NCBI GenBank assembly: GCA_963795435.1 | Contig: CAWCHV010000006.1 | Coordinates: 1-64,000 of the forward strand | Direction: 5' to 3' | Length of the DNA: 64,000 nt | Source of the DNA: JAFKFI01 sp963795435 | GTDB taxonomy: Bacteria; Pseudomonadota; Alphaproteobacteria; Acetobacterales; Acetobacteraceae | In this document: in pieces, positions 52,334 to 60,625 of the stretch | Position numbering within the stretch: position 1 is the stretch's first letter | Layout of the letters: the number at the start of each line of letters is the position of its first letter | Notes under the pieces: model-generated | What the model was told of the DNA's origin: nothing | The model's input: only the letters and a program-made list of their open reading frames with translations | Database searches by the model: none | Made by a program: the position numbers and the translations under genes

Positions 52334-53635
52334 CTACTTGCTCGCACCGCCGCACTTGCCGACCTTGACATTGAAGTTGCCGCAACTCAGTGGCGCCCGC
52401 CAATCGGCGATCAAATCGCGCGAGCCTTCGAGATACGGCGACCACTCGTTCGCCACGATCAGGCCCGGCGTTTGCGAGACGATGCTGAACTGACCATCGC
52501 CCTGGATCTCGCCGATCAGCACCGGCTTGGTGATGTGATGGTTCGGCATCATCGTCGCATAGCCGCCCGACAGATTGGGCACGCTGACGCCGATCATCGC
52601 GTCGATCACCTTCGAGGGATCGGTCGTGCCGGCCTTCTCCACCGCCTTCACCCACATGTTGAAGCCGATGTAGTGCGCCTCCATCGGATCGTTCGTGGTG
52701 CGCTTCGGGTTCTTGGTGTAGCCGTGCCACTCGTCGATGAACGCCTTGTTCTCCGGCGTGTCGACGCTTTCGAAGTAGTTCCACGCGGCGAGATGGCCGA
52801 TCAGCGGCTTGGTGTCGATGCCGGCGAGCTCCTCCTCGCCCACGCTGAACGCGACCACCGGAATGTCGGTCGCCTTGATGCCCTGGTTGCCGAGCTCCTT
52901 GTAGAACGGCACGTTGGCGTCGCCGTTGATGGTGGAGACCACCGCCGTCTTCTTCCCCGCCGAGCCGAACTTCTTGATCTGCGCCACGATGTTCTGCCAG
53001 TCGGAATGGCCGAAGGGCGTGTAGTTGATCATGATGTCCTCGTCCTTGACGCCCTTCGACTTCAGGTAGGCCTCAAGGATCTTGTTGGTGGTGCGCGGAT
53101 AGACGTAGTCGGTGCCGGCCAGCACCCAGCGTTGCACGCCGTCCTCGCTCATCAGGTAGTCCACCGCCGGGATCGCCTGCTGGTTCGGCGCGGCGCCGGT
53201 ATAGAACACGTTCCGGCTGCTCTCCTCGCCCTGGTACTGCACGGGATAGAACAGCACCCCGTTGAGCTCCTCGAACACCGGCAGCACGGATTTGCGCGAC
53301 ACGCTGGTCCAGCAGCCGAACACCGCGGCGACCTTGTCCACCGTGAGCAACTCGCGCGCCTTCTCGGCGAATAGCGGCCAGTTCGACGCCGGATCGACCA
53401 CCACCGCCTCGAGCTTCTTGCCGAGAACGCCGCCCTTCTTGTTCTGCTCGTCGATCAGCATCAGCATCACATCCTTCAGCGTCGTCTCGCTGATGGCCAT
53501 GGTGCCGGAGAGCGAATGCAGGATGCCGATCTTGATGGTGTCCTGCGCCTCGGCCGGTCGTGGCGCGAGGCAGAGGGAGGCGGCGGCGGCAACGGCTATG
53601 CCGAGCCCCGCGAGCCAGCCGCGGACAGATGACAT
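52334..53635 (-). CDS. urtA: Urea ABC transporter substrate-binding protein UrtA
   Basis: A 433-residue binding protein. Signal peptide (residues 1 to about 33, ending RPAEAQ), then DTIKIGILHSLSGTMAISET, the conserved VFGCWTSVSRKSVLPVFEEL, LFYPVQYQGEESSRNVFYTG and DPMEAHYIGFNMWVKAVEKAG, all typical of UrtA and not of amino-acid LivK proteins. First gene of the urt-ure run. It lies behind a sigma-54 type promoter (53677-53693). It ends 165 bases before urtB. Confidence 0.95.
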   Translation of the reverse strand: MSSVRGWLAGLGIAVAAAASLCLAPRPAEAQDTIKIGILHSLSGTMAISETTLKDVMLMLIDEQNKKGGVLGKKLEAVVVDPASNWPLFAEKARELLTVDKVAAVFGCWTSVSRKSVLPVFEELNGVLFYPVQYQGEESSRNVFYTGAAPNQQAIPAVDYLMSEDGVQRWVLAGTDYVYPRTTNKILEAYLKSKGVKDEDIMINYTPFGHSDWQNIVAQIKKFGSAGKKTAVVSTINGDANVPFYKELGNQGIKATDIPVVAFSVGEEELAGIDTKPLIGHLAAWNYFESVDTPENKAFIDEWHGYTKNPKRTTNDPMEAHYIGFNMWVKAVEKAGTTDPSKVIDAMIGVSVPNLSGGYATMMPNHHITKPVLIGEIQGDGQFSIVSQTPGLIVANEWSPYLEGSRDLIADWRAPLSCGNFNVKVGKCGGASK

Positions 53636-53676
53636 GGTAAGGATTTCCCCCGAGCTCTTGTGACGCGGGTGAGGGT

Positions 53677-53693
53677 TGCAACGCCCGTGCCAG
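53677..53693 (-). promoter_or_regulatory. Sigma-54 (RpoN) promoter for urtA
   Basis: Minus-strand CTGGCACGGGCGTTGCA matches the sigma-54 consensus YTGGCACG-N4-TTGCW at every conserved base, with the GG and GC dinucleotides at the right spacing. Predicted transcript start is about 30 bases before the urtA ATG. Confidence 0.75.
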
Positions 53694-53743
53694 CCGCCGG
53701 GGCGGGCAGAGTGACCGGATCGGATGCGCGACGTTCCGCCGGG

Positions 53744-53760
53744 TGCCCAATCGAAGCGCA
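53744..53760 (-). promoter_or_regulatory. Possible NtrC binding site upstream of urtA
   Basis: Minus-strand TGCGCTTCGATTGGGCA has the 17-base dyad layout of NtrC sites (consensus TGCACC-N5-GGTGCA), with 8 of the 12 fixed positions matching, 50 bases upstream of the -24 element. Weak alone, supported by context. Confidence 0.35.
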
Positions 53761-53831
53761 TGTGCCGGAAAACAGCGCAGGAGCCCGCTTTGATGATGCG
53801 GCCCACGCCTTCGTTGTGTTACTTCGGCCGT

Positions 53832-55223
53832 ATGCAACCAAGGAGGGTTATTGCCATCCGCGCGGCTCGGTTCGACCTGACCGGTGCGATCGCCGCTTGT
53901 GCCGGGGCGCTCGCCCTGGCGGCGTTCGCCGCCGCGCTGCTCCAGCCGATCCTGCTCTGGGCGCTGCTCGCTTGCGTGGCGCTGCTCGGCGTGCTGGCGC
54001 TGACCCTGGCGTTCCCGGTCGCCGCCGGCGTGGGCTGGCTGGTGCTGGCCGCCAGCACGCCGGAGATGTGGCTCGGCGATCTGGCGGGTGGTGGCTGGGC
54101 GGTCATCATTGGCGTGGTCAAGCTGATCGGCCTGGCGCTCGCCGGCGTCTGCGTGCTGCGTTACGGCGCGGCGGCGGACCTGTTCAATCCGGGCCTCGCC
54201 TTCCTCGCCATGTTCGCGGCGAGCCTGGCGCACGGACGCCACGCCAACCTCGACCTCGCCGAGAGCCTGCGCTCGCTGATCGGCTCCTGCGCGCCGTTCG
54301 CCTTCTCGTTCAGCCGCCTTTCATTGCCCTGGGCGGCGGCGATCATCCGGGTCACGCGCTGGCTGCCGCTGATCCTGGTCGCGGCGGGCGCCGCGCTGGG
54401 CGCGGCCGGGCTGCGGCCGCTGTTCGTCGACGATGGCGGGTGGCGCCTGGGCGCGACCGGGCACCCCGCCTTCATGGCCGGCTTCGCTTTGGCCGCGCTG
54501 GAGGCGTGCCTGCTCGAACTGCTCCGCGACGGCCGGCGCGGCGACCTCGCGCTGCTCGGCGTGAACGCGCTGATCCTGGTGCTGACCGGCGCCCGCGCGC
54601 CGCTGTTTCTCGGCGCCGGGATCTGCGCCATCGCCATCCTCGCCATCCCCTCCGCCGGCTTCGGCGCGACCCGCCGGGTGACGCTGGTGCTGGCCGGCGC
54701 CTGTCTTCTGCCGCCGCTGATCGCGGCGGCCGGATCGCTCGGCGAGGTGCGCCTGTTCAACGTGCTGTCCACCGAAGCCGGCGATCTTAGCGGGCGAGAC
54801 CTCATCTGGCCCTTGTTCCAGGACGCCTGGGACGCGTCGCCTTGGGTCGGCTGGGGGGTCGGGGCGGGCAAGGTGCTGGTGCCCGAGGAGAGCACGCTCG
54901 CCCACCTGATCGGCACCACGGCGGCTCATAACGAGTATCTGCGGATCGGTGTGGATGGCGGCTGGCTCGGTCTGCTCCTGCTGATCGGGCTGTTCGTCGC
55001 CTGGACCATCCGCCACACGCGCGCCATGTCGCGCGCCGACCGGCGGCTGATGCGGCTGGTGCTGCTCGCCTTCGCGGTCCACGCCTATACCGACAACACC
55101 CTGATCGCGACCACCTCGTCGGTGCTGTTCGCCTGGGTCTCGGCGGTATTCGCGCGGGGAGCCGCCGAAGCCGCGCAACCCGCCGCGCGATCGACGCCGC
55201 CCGGACTCGCGGCAGCCGGCTAG
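53832..55223 (+). CDS. O-antigen ligase-like membrane protein (Wzy_C)
   Basis: A 463-residue membrane protein with ten to twelve helices. A Wzy_C/O-antigen ligase signature is seen at AHNEYLRIGVDGGWLGLLLL, preceded by GRDLIWPLFQDAWDASPWVGWGVGAG (shown in part), the periplasmic loop that carries catalytic residues in the family. It may ligate or polymerise a surface polysaccharide. The start is uncertain: ATG 53832 has no ribosome site, while a perfect AGGAGG at 53841-53846 lies inside the frame with no ATG, GTG or TTG in frame after it. No other polysaccharide genes are near. Confidence 0.8.
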   Translation: MQPRRVIAIRAARFDLTGAIAACAGALALAAFAAALLQPILLWALLACVALLGVLALTLAFPVAAGVGWLVLAASTPEMWLGDLAGGGWAVIIGVVKLIGLALAGVCVLRYGAAADLFNPGLAFLAMFAASLAHGRHANLDLAESLRSLIGSCAPFAFSFSRLSLPWAAAIIRVTRWLPLILVAAGAALGAAGLRPLFVDDGGWRLGATGHPAFMAGFALAALEACLLELLRDGRRGDLALLGVNALILVLTGARAPLFLGAGICAIAILAIPSAGFGATRRVTLVLAGACLLPPLIAAAGSLGEVRLFNVLSTEAGDLSGRDLIWPLFQDAWDASPWVGWGVGAGKVLVPEESTLAHLIGTTAAHNEYLRIGVDGGWLGLLLLIGLFVAWTIRHTRAMSRADRRLMRLVLLAFAVHAYTDNTLIATTSSVLFAWVSAVFARGAAEAAQPAARSTPPGLAAAG

Positions 55224-55311
55224 ATTTGGCCGATGGTTGGGCCCGGCGGTTTGGGCGTATATTGGGGCGCGATAGGCGGACGACGGATCGACAGAACGGG
55301 AGGTCGTCGGT

Positions 55312-55671
55312 ATGAAAATCTTCACGATCGCCGCGCTGGCTCTCGCGGCCACGCTGGCCGCTGCTCCCGCAGACGCGCAATGGCGAGGACGGAGCGGCGG
55401 CGGCTTCCGCCCGGGCTTCGGGTTTCGGCCGGGCTTCGGGTTTCACCCTGGGTTCGGCTTCCGGCCGGGCTTCGGGTTTCGCGGTCCGTGCTGCTTCAAC
55501 GGCTGGTGGGGACCGGGCTTCGTCGGCGGGGTGGCGCTCGGCGCCGCTATCGCCCCGCCGGTCTGGTGGGCTCCGCCGCCGCCCGTGTTGTTCTATGCGC
55601 CGCCGCCGCTCTGGTACGGGCCTCCCCCAGGCTACTATCCCCCGCCGTGGCAGCCGTGGGCACCGCGCTGA
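55312..55671 (+). CDS. Small secreted Gly/Pro/Phe-rich repeat protein
   Basis: A 119-residue exported protein with a signal peptide (LALAATLAAAPADAQ). The mature part has four copies of a RPGFGF-type hexamer (one is HPGFGF), then GPCCFNGWWGPGFVGG, a short Gly/Ala membrane-like patch and a Pro/Trp/Tyr-rich tail (PPPLWYGPPPGYYPPPWQ). GGGAGG precedes ATG 55312. Resembles small alphaproteobacterial envelope proteins of unknown role. Low complexity prevents a closer call. Confidence 0.7.
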   Translation: MKIFTIAALALAATLAAAPADAQWRGRSGGGFRPGFGFRPGFGFHPGFGFRPGFGFRGPCCFNGWWGPGFVGGVALGAAIAPPVWWAPPPPVLFYAPPPLWYGPPPGYYPPPWQPWAPR

Positions 55672-55846
55672 CCAAGGCGTTTCAAGCTCCGCAGCGTTGG
55701 CAGCCCGCCGGCGCGCGCTCACGGGGCAGCGTGGGAGCGTCGCCTGAGCGTTCCCGGCTGCCGAGCCGCTGCCTCGTCTGATACTAGCCGCCAATGGGCG
55801 ACAAATTGGCTAGACTGCCGCCCGCCCGCACGAAAGCTTCGCCCCC

Positions 55847-56782
55847 ATGCGCCTTGTGCCCGCCTTCCTACTGCTGACCTTGGCCCTGACTGCTTCTGCG
55901 AACGCGACCGGCCTCGCCTTCGTGCTCAACTCCGGCGGCGCCTCGATCAGCGTCGTGGACATGAGCACCGAGAAGGAGCTGCGCCGCATCCCGGTGCTGC
56001 GCGAGCCGCATCACCTCGCCCTCAGCCCCAGCGGGCGCGAGCTGCTGGTCGGCGACACGGTCGGCAACGAGATGCTGTTCCTTGACCCCGGCACCGGCGC
56101 GGTGACGCGGCGGATGCCGATTGCCGACCCCTACCAGCTCGGCTTCAGCCCGAACGGCAAGTGGCTGACGGTGAACGGCCTCGCGCGCAACCAGGTGGAC
56201 GTCTACGACGCCGCCTCGATGAAGCTGGTCAAGCGTTTCCCGCTCGCCTCAATGCCGAGCCATCTCGCCTATTCGCCGGATTCCTCGGTGGTCTATGTCA
56301 GCCTGCAGGGCACCGACCGGCTCGCCGCCATCGACCTCACGCGCATGGTGGTGCTGTGGAACGCCGTGGTCGGCAAGACCCCCGCCGGCGTGCTGTGGCA
56401 CGATGACCACGTGCTGGTCGCGGATATGGGCAGCGACGACATCGCCGTGGTCGATCCGGTGGATGGACGGGTGGAGCGGCGGATCCATGTGGGAAAGGGC
56501 GCCCATCAGATGTTCCTCTCGCCCGACGGCAAGATCATCTGGGTTAACGCCCGCGTCGCCGGCACGACGACGGCGCTCGACGCCCGCACCCTCGGCGTCA
56601 TGCGGGTCTACAAGATCCCCGGCGGCCCCGATTGCATCGACTTCGCGCCCGACGGGAAGCTATGGATCACCCGCCGCTGGGCCGAGAAGGTGGCGGTGCT
56701 CGACCCCGCGACCGGCGCCTACCAGACGATCGACGTGGGCCGCTCGCCGCACGGCATTTTTCTCAACGCCCACGCGGAGTAG
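55847..56782 (+). CDS. Secreted YVTN/YncE-like beta-propeller
   Basis: A 311-residue protein with a signal peptide (LLLTLALTASANA) and about seven repeats of a ~40-residue beta-propeller blade, such as FVLNSGGASISVVDMSTEKE, PHHLALSPSGRELLVGDT and VVYVSLQGTDRLAAIDL. The pattern is YncE/YVTN; members bind DNA, metals or dehydrogenase partners and are usually periplasmic. It is followed by the sterol-desaturase-like gene 10 bases later and may share its transcript. No catalytic residue identified. Confidence 0.85.
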   Translation: MRLVPAFLLLTLALTASANATGLAFVLNSGGASISVVDMSTEKELRRIPVLREPHHLALSPSGRELLVGDTVGNEMLFLDPGTGAVTRRMPIADPYQLGFSPNGKWLTVNGLARNQVDVYDAASMKLVKRFPLASMPSHLAYSPDSSVVYVSLQGTDRLAAIDLTRMVVLWNAVVGKTPAGVLWHDDHVLVADMGSDDIAVVDPVDGRVERRIHVGKGAHQMFLSPDGKIIWVNARVAGTTTALDARTLGVMRVYKIPGGPDCIDFAPDGKLWITRRWAEKVAVLDPATGAYQTIDVGRSPHGIFLNAHAE

Positions 56783-56792
56783 CCGAGCCGGC

Positions 56793-57719
56793 ATGTTCAA
56801 CCCGTTCGACCTCGCCGCGGGCTGGCTGCAGGAGCATTTCCTGATCCCGCTGCTCTATCAGCTCGACATGATGGAGTGGGAGGATCTCGCCTTCGGCTGG
56901 GCGCTGTTCGCGGTCTACGGCGCGGTGCAGGTGGCGATCACCTTCGCGGTCTGCCTGCCGCTCGAGCGCTGGCGGCCGGTCGAGCGGTGGCCTGACAAGC
57001 GCGGCATCGCGGTCGACGCGCTCTACACCGTCATCTCCCGGGTCGGCATCCTGCCGCTCATCACCTTCGTCGGCTTCTATCAGGCGCAAGTGATGCTGAA
57101 CGGCTGGCTCGCCGACCACGGCATCGTGCCGCCGACGCTGGAGCGCCTCATCCCGGACCTGCTCGGGCGCCCGATCCTGACCTTCGTGCTCTATGCCATC
57201 ATCCTGGATTTCTCCGAATACTGGCGTCATCGCCTGTCGCATGATTTCCGCTGGTGGTGGGCGCTGCATTCGCTGCACCACGCGCAGCGCCGCATGACCT
57301 TCTGGTCGGACGACCGCAACCACCTGCTCGACGAGATCCTTTCCTTCCTGTGGTTCACCGCCGTGGCGTTGCTGATCGGCATTCCACCCTTGCAGTTCCC
57401 GCTGCTCGTGCTGGTGTTGCGCTTTCTCGAAAGCCTGTCCCACGCCAATGTGCGGCTGTCCTTCGGCCGGCTCGGCGAGCGGCTGCTGATCTCGCCGCGC
57501 TTCCACCGCGCCCATCACGGCGTGCTCGCCGCCGGACAGCGGAGCTGCAACTACGGCGCCATCCTGCCCTGGTGGGACATGCTGTTCCGCACCGCCGATT
57601 TCTCCCGCGCCTACGCCGAGACCGGCGACCCCGGCGCCGAGGAGGCGCTGGCGACCGGCGGCTATCTCACCCAGCAATGGGCCGGGCTGCGCCGCCTCGC
57701 GCATAGCCTCAGAGCCTGA
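56793..57719 (+). CDS. Sterol desaturase/fatty acid hydroxylase-like protein
   Basis: A 308-residue integral membrane di-iron oxidase. The three His clusters are present: HRLSHD, HSLHHAQRR and HRAHHG, on a frame of four to five membrane helices (for example FAVYGAVQVAITFAVCLPLE). Family members hydroxylate or desaturate sterols, hopanoids or fatty acids with O2. Start ATG 56793, 10 bases after the propeller gene. Substrate not deducible; a hopanoid or membrane-lipid role is plausible. Confidence 0.9.
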   Translation: MFNPFDLAAGWLQEHFLIPLLYQLDMMEWEDLAFGWALFAVYGAVQVAITFAVCLPLERWRPVERWPDKRGIAVDALYTVISRVGILPLITFVGFYQAQVMLNGWLADHGIVPPTLERLIPDLLGRPILTFVLYAIILDFSEYWRHRLSHDFRWWWALHSLHHAQRRMTFWSDDRNHLLDEILSFLWFTAVALLIGIPPLQFPLLVLVLRFLESLSHANVRLSFGRLGERLLISPRFHRAHHGVLAAGQRSCNYGAILPWWDMLFRTADFSRAYAETGDPGAEEALATGGYLTQQWAGLRRLAHSLRA

Positions 57720-57756
57720 CCTTGCCTATAGTCGAGGGTCCAAGGGGAGGGTCGTC

Positions 57757-58662
57757 ATGCAAGACCTCGACGAAAATACCGTCACCGACGCCGTGCTGGC
57801 GCAGATGGCGACCACGCCGGACGCACGCCTGAAGGAGATCATGGCGGCGGCGGTGCGCCACCTGCACGCCTTCGCCCGCGAGGTGAACCTCACCCCGGCC
57901 GAGTGGATCGCCGGGATAAAATTCCTCACCGATGTCGGCCACGCCTGCACGCCGATCCGCCAGGAGTTCATTCTCCTGTCCGACGTGCTGGGTCTCAGCG
58001 CGTGCGTCAACGCGCTGCACGACAAGACCGCGCTGGAGCACGGCACGCAGAGCAGTCTGCTCGGCCCGTTCTTCCGCCAGGGCGCGCCGGAATACGCACT
58101 GGGCCAGTCGATCGTCCAGGCGCCGCACGGCGCCGAGATCGTGATGTATGGGCAGGTGACGGACGCGGCTGGCAAGCCGCTCGCCGGCGCGACGGTCGAT
58201 GTGTGGCAGACCGACGAGAAGGGCGCCTACGACCTCCAGCTCGGCAACGGCGAGTCGGCCGACATGCGCGGCCGGTTCCGCTGCGATGACGCGGGAAACT
58301 ATCATTTCCGCACGGTGCGCCCGCTCGGCTACTCGATCCCGCTCGACGGGCCGGTTGGCGAGCTGGTGCGTCGGCAGCGCCGGCACGGCCATCGCCCCGC
58401 GCACATCCACTTCCTCATCAGCGCGCCGGGGTATCGCGAGCTGGTCACGGCGCTCTACCTGGCCGATGACGAGCACATCAATTCCGACACGGTGTTCGGC
58501 GTCTCGCGCGCGCTGGTGGTCTCGCCGCGCGCGAGCGATCCCGGCGCGCCGATCCCCGGCCTGCCCGCGATCCGCTACGATTTCACCCTCGGCCGCGCGG
58601 CTAACAACGACACCGGGCGGGTCGGCGCGGACCCGGCGCAGATCGTCGCGGCGGCGGACTAA
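57757..58662 (+). CDS. Intradiol ring-cleavage dioxygenase
   Basis: A 301-residue non-heme Fe(III) dioxygenase that opens a catechol-type ring between the hydroxyls. An N-terminal helical dimerisation domain comes first; the iron ligands are Y158 (KGAYDLQ), Y192 (PLGYSIPLDGPVG), H216 and H218 (RPAHIHF). The DVWQTDEKGAYD segment and length place it among catechol/hydroxyquinol 1,2-dioxygenases. Start ATG 57757. It is followed 6 bases later by a MetE-like gene on the same strand, so they are probably transcribed together. True substrate (catechol, hydroxyquinol or chlorinated form) unknown. Confidence 0.9.
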   Translation: MQDLDENTVTDAVLAQMATTPDARLKEIMAAAVRHLHAFAREVNLTPAEWIAGIKFLTDVGHACTPIRQEFILLSDVLGLSACVNALHDKTALEHGTQSSLLGPFFRQGAPEYALGQSIVQAPHGAEIVMYGQVTDAAGKPLAGATVDVWQTDEKGAYDLQLGNGESADMRGRFRCDDAGNYHFRTVRPLGYSIPLDGPVGELVRRQRRHGHRPAHIHFLISAPGYRELVTALYLADDEHINSDTVFGVSRALVVSPRASDPGAPIPGLPAIRYDFTLGRAANNDTGRVGADPAQIVAAAD

Positions 58663-58668
58663 CGCGCG

Positions 58669-59697
58669 GTGCACGCGCTGCTGCCGACGACCGTGGTGGG
58701 GAGCTATCCGCAGCCGGACTGGTTGGTGGATCGCTCGCTTCTGTCGGGCAAGGTGCCGCGGGTGCGCGCCGCCGATCTCTGGCGCATCCCCGAGGAGTGG
58801 CGCGAACAGGCGCAGGACGACGCCACGATTTTGGCGATCCGCGACATGGAACGCGCCAGCATCGACATCATCACCGACGGCGAAATCCGCCGCGAAAGCT
58901 ACTCCAACCGCTTCTCCAACGCGCTCGACGGCATCGACATCGAGACGCCGGGAAAGGTCATGGGCCGCACCGGCGGCACGACGATCGTGCCGCGCGTGGT
59001 CGGCAAGATCCGCCGACGCAATGCTGTCGAGGTGCGCGACGTGGCATTCCTGCGCGCCAATACCGACAGGAGAGTAAAGATCACCCTGCCCGGTCCGTTC
59101 ACGATGGCGCAGCAGGCGCAGAACGATTTCTATGCCGACGACGCCGACATGGCGATGGACTACGCCGTCGCGGTCAACGAGGAATTGCGCGACCTCAAGG
59201 CTGCCGGCGCCGACGTGCTGCAGCTCGACGAACCCTGGCTGCAAGCGCGACCCGAGGCGGCGCGGCGCTACGGCGTGCGGGTGATCGACCGCGCGCTGCA
59301 AGGCATCGCCGGCCCAACCGTGGTGCATCTCTGCTTCGGCTACGCCGACATGGTGCACGACAAGCCGAGCGGCTATTCGTTTCTGCCGCAACTGGCCGAC
59401 AGCATGGTGGATCAGATTTCCATCGAGGCGACGCAGCCCGGCCTCGATCTCGGCGTGCTGCGCGATCTCGGGAGCAAGACAATCCTGCTCGGTGTGCTCG
59501 ACCTGCACGCGCCGGAGGTCGAGGCGGCGGAGCAGGTCGCCGAGCGGATCCGCGCGGCGTTGCGTTACATTTCGGCCGAGCGGCTGATCCCCGCGCCCGA
59601 TTGCGGCATGAAATATCTGCCGCGCGAGCGCGCGTTTGGGAAGTTGCGCGCGTTGTCGCAAGGTGCGGCGATCGTTCGGCGCGAGCTGTCGGGTTGA
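58669..59697 (+). CDS. MetE-like (core) zinc methyltransferase
   Basis: A 342-residue protein matching only the C-terminal catalytic barrel of cobalamin-independent methionine synthase. Zinc ligands H220-x-C222 (HLCFGY), E253 and C312 (APDCGMKYL) are intact, and the start LPTTVVGSYPQPDW is the family N-terminal signature. GTG start at 58669. Stand-alone core-MetE proteins make methionine or move methyl or alkyl groups to thiols. Next to a ring-cleavage dioxygenase, a role in demethylating an aromatic substrate is possible but unproven. Confidence 0.85.
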   Translation: MHALLPTTVVGSYPQPDWLVDRSLLSGKVPRVRAADLWRIPEEWREQAQDDATILAIRDMERASIDIITDGEIRRESYSNRFSNALDGIDIETPGKVMGRTGGTTIVPRVVGKIRRRNAVEVRDVAFLRANTDRRVKITLPGPFTMAQQAQNDFYADDADMAMDYAVAVNEELRDLKAAGADVLQLDEPWLQARPEAARRYGVRVIDRALQGIAGPTVVHLCFGYADMVHDKPSGYSFLPQLADSMVDQISIEATQPGLDLGVLRDLGSKTILLGVLDLHAPEVEAAEQVAERIRAALRYISAERLIPAPDCGMKYLPRERAFGKLRALSQGAAIVRRELSG

Positions 59698-59785
59698 CCC
59701 CTCACCCCGGCCCTCTCCCCTAAGCAGGGGAGAGGGAAAAGCGAAAGCCTCTCCGCCTTTGGGGGAGAGGGTTGGGTGAGGGGGT
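59697..59785. repeat. REP/REPIN-like palindromic element, copy 6
   Basis: Two-arm copy (CCCCTCACCCCGGCCCTCTC at the left; GGGGGAGAGGG and GTTGGGTGAGGGGG at the right), starting at the stop codon of the MetE-like gene and ending 28 bases before the cyclase gene. Confidence 0.75.
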
Positions 59786-59812
59786 CACTCGGTACCAAGG
59801 AGAAAGACAGAA

Positions 59813-60601
59813 ATGCCACGCCGCATCATCGACATCTCGGTCCCCCTCAAAGCGGGCATCGCCAGCGATCCGCCGCATATGCTGCCGCAGATCGAGTATT
59901 TCGATCACCACCAGACCGCGCCACAGATGGCGGAGTTCATGGGCATCAGCGTCGACCAACTTCCGGAGGGCGAGTACGCCGCCGTCGAGCGGGTCAACAT
60001 CAGCACGCATAACGGCACGCATCTCGACGCCCCGTACCACTTCTTCTCACGCATGAACGAGCGCCTCAAGCCCGGCGGCGAGCCGTCCTGGCGGATCGAC
60101 GAGGTGCCGCTCGAATGGTGCTTCCAGCCGGGGGTAAAGCTCGATTTCCGCCATCTCGACGACGGCTACGTGGCGACGCCGGGCGACGTGGAAGCGGAGT
60201 TGAAGCGCATCGGCCATACGCTGCGCCCGCTCGAGATCGTCGTCGTCAACACGCGCGCCGGCGCCCGCTACGGCGAGAGTGATTTCGTCGATACCGGCTG
60301 CGGCATGGGCAAGGCGGCGACCTTGTGGATGCTGGAACGCGGCGTTCGCCTCGTGGGTACTGACGGCTGGAGCTGGGACGCGCCGTTCTCGTACACGCGG
60401 CGCAAGGTCGCCGAGACCCACGATCCCGGCCTGATCTGGGAAGGCCACCGCGCCGGCCGCGAGATCGGCTACTCGCATCTGGAGAAGCTGCATAATCTGG
60501 AACAGCTTCCCGCGGATGGCTTCGAGATCGTGTGCTTTCCGGTGAAGGTGCATCGCGGCTCGGCAGGATGGACCCGCGCGGTCGCGATCCTGCACGATTG
60601 A
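59813..60601 (+). CDS. Cyclase family protein (kynurenine formamidase-like)
   Basis: A 262-residue member of the cyclase family (pfam04199). The metal-binding signature HNGTHLDAPYHF is at residues 66-77. ISVPLKAGIASDPP and VDTGCGMGKAATLWMLERGV are further family blocks. Known members hydrolyse N-formylkynurenine, isatin or other cyclic amides/esters with a divalent metal. ATG 59813 follows a repeat and has AAGGAGAAA upstream. It forms a run with the intradiol dioxygenase, MetE-like and LLM genes. Substrate unknown. Confidence 0.9.
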   Translation: MPRRIIDISVPLKAGIASDPPHMLPQIEYFDHHQTAPQMAEFMGISVDQLPEGEYAAVERVNISTHNGTHLDAPYHFFSRMNERLKPGGEPSWRIDEVPLEWCFQPGVKLDFRHLDDGYVATPGDVEAELKRIGHTLRPLEIVVVNTRAGARYGESDFVDTGCGMGKAATLWMLERGVRLVGTDGWSWDAPFSYTRRKVAETHDPGLIWEGHRAGREIGYSHLEKLHNLEQLPADGFEIVCFPVKVHRGSAGWTRAVAILHD

Positions 60602-60625
60602 ACAGCACTGCGCGGAGGGGCGGGG

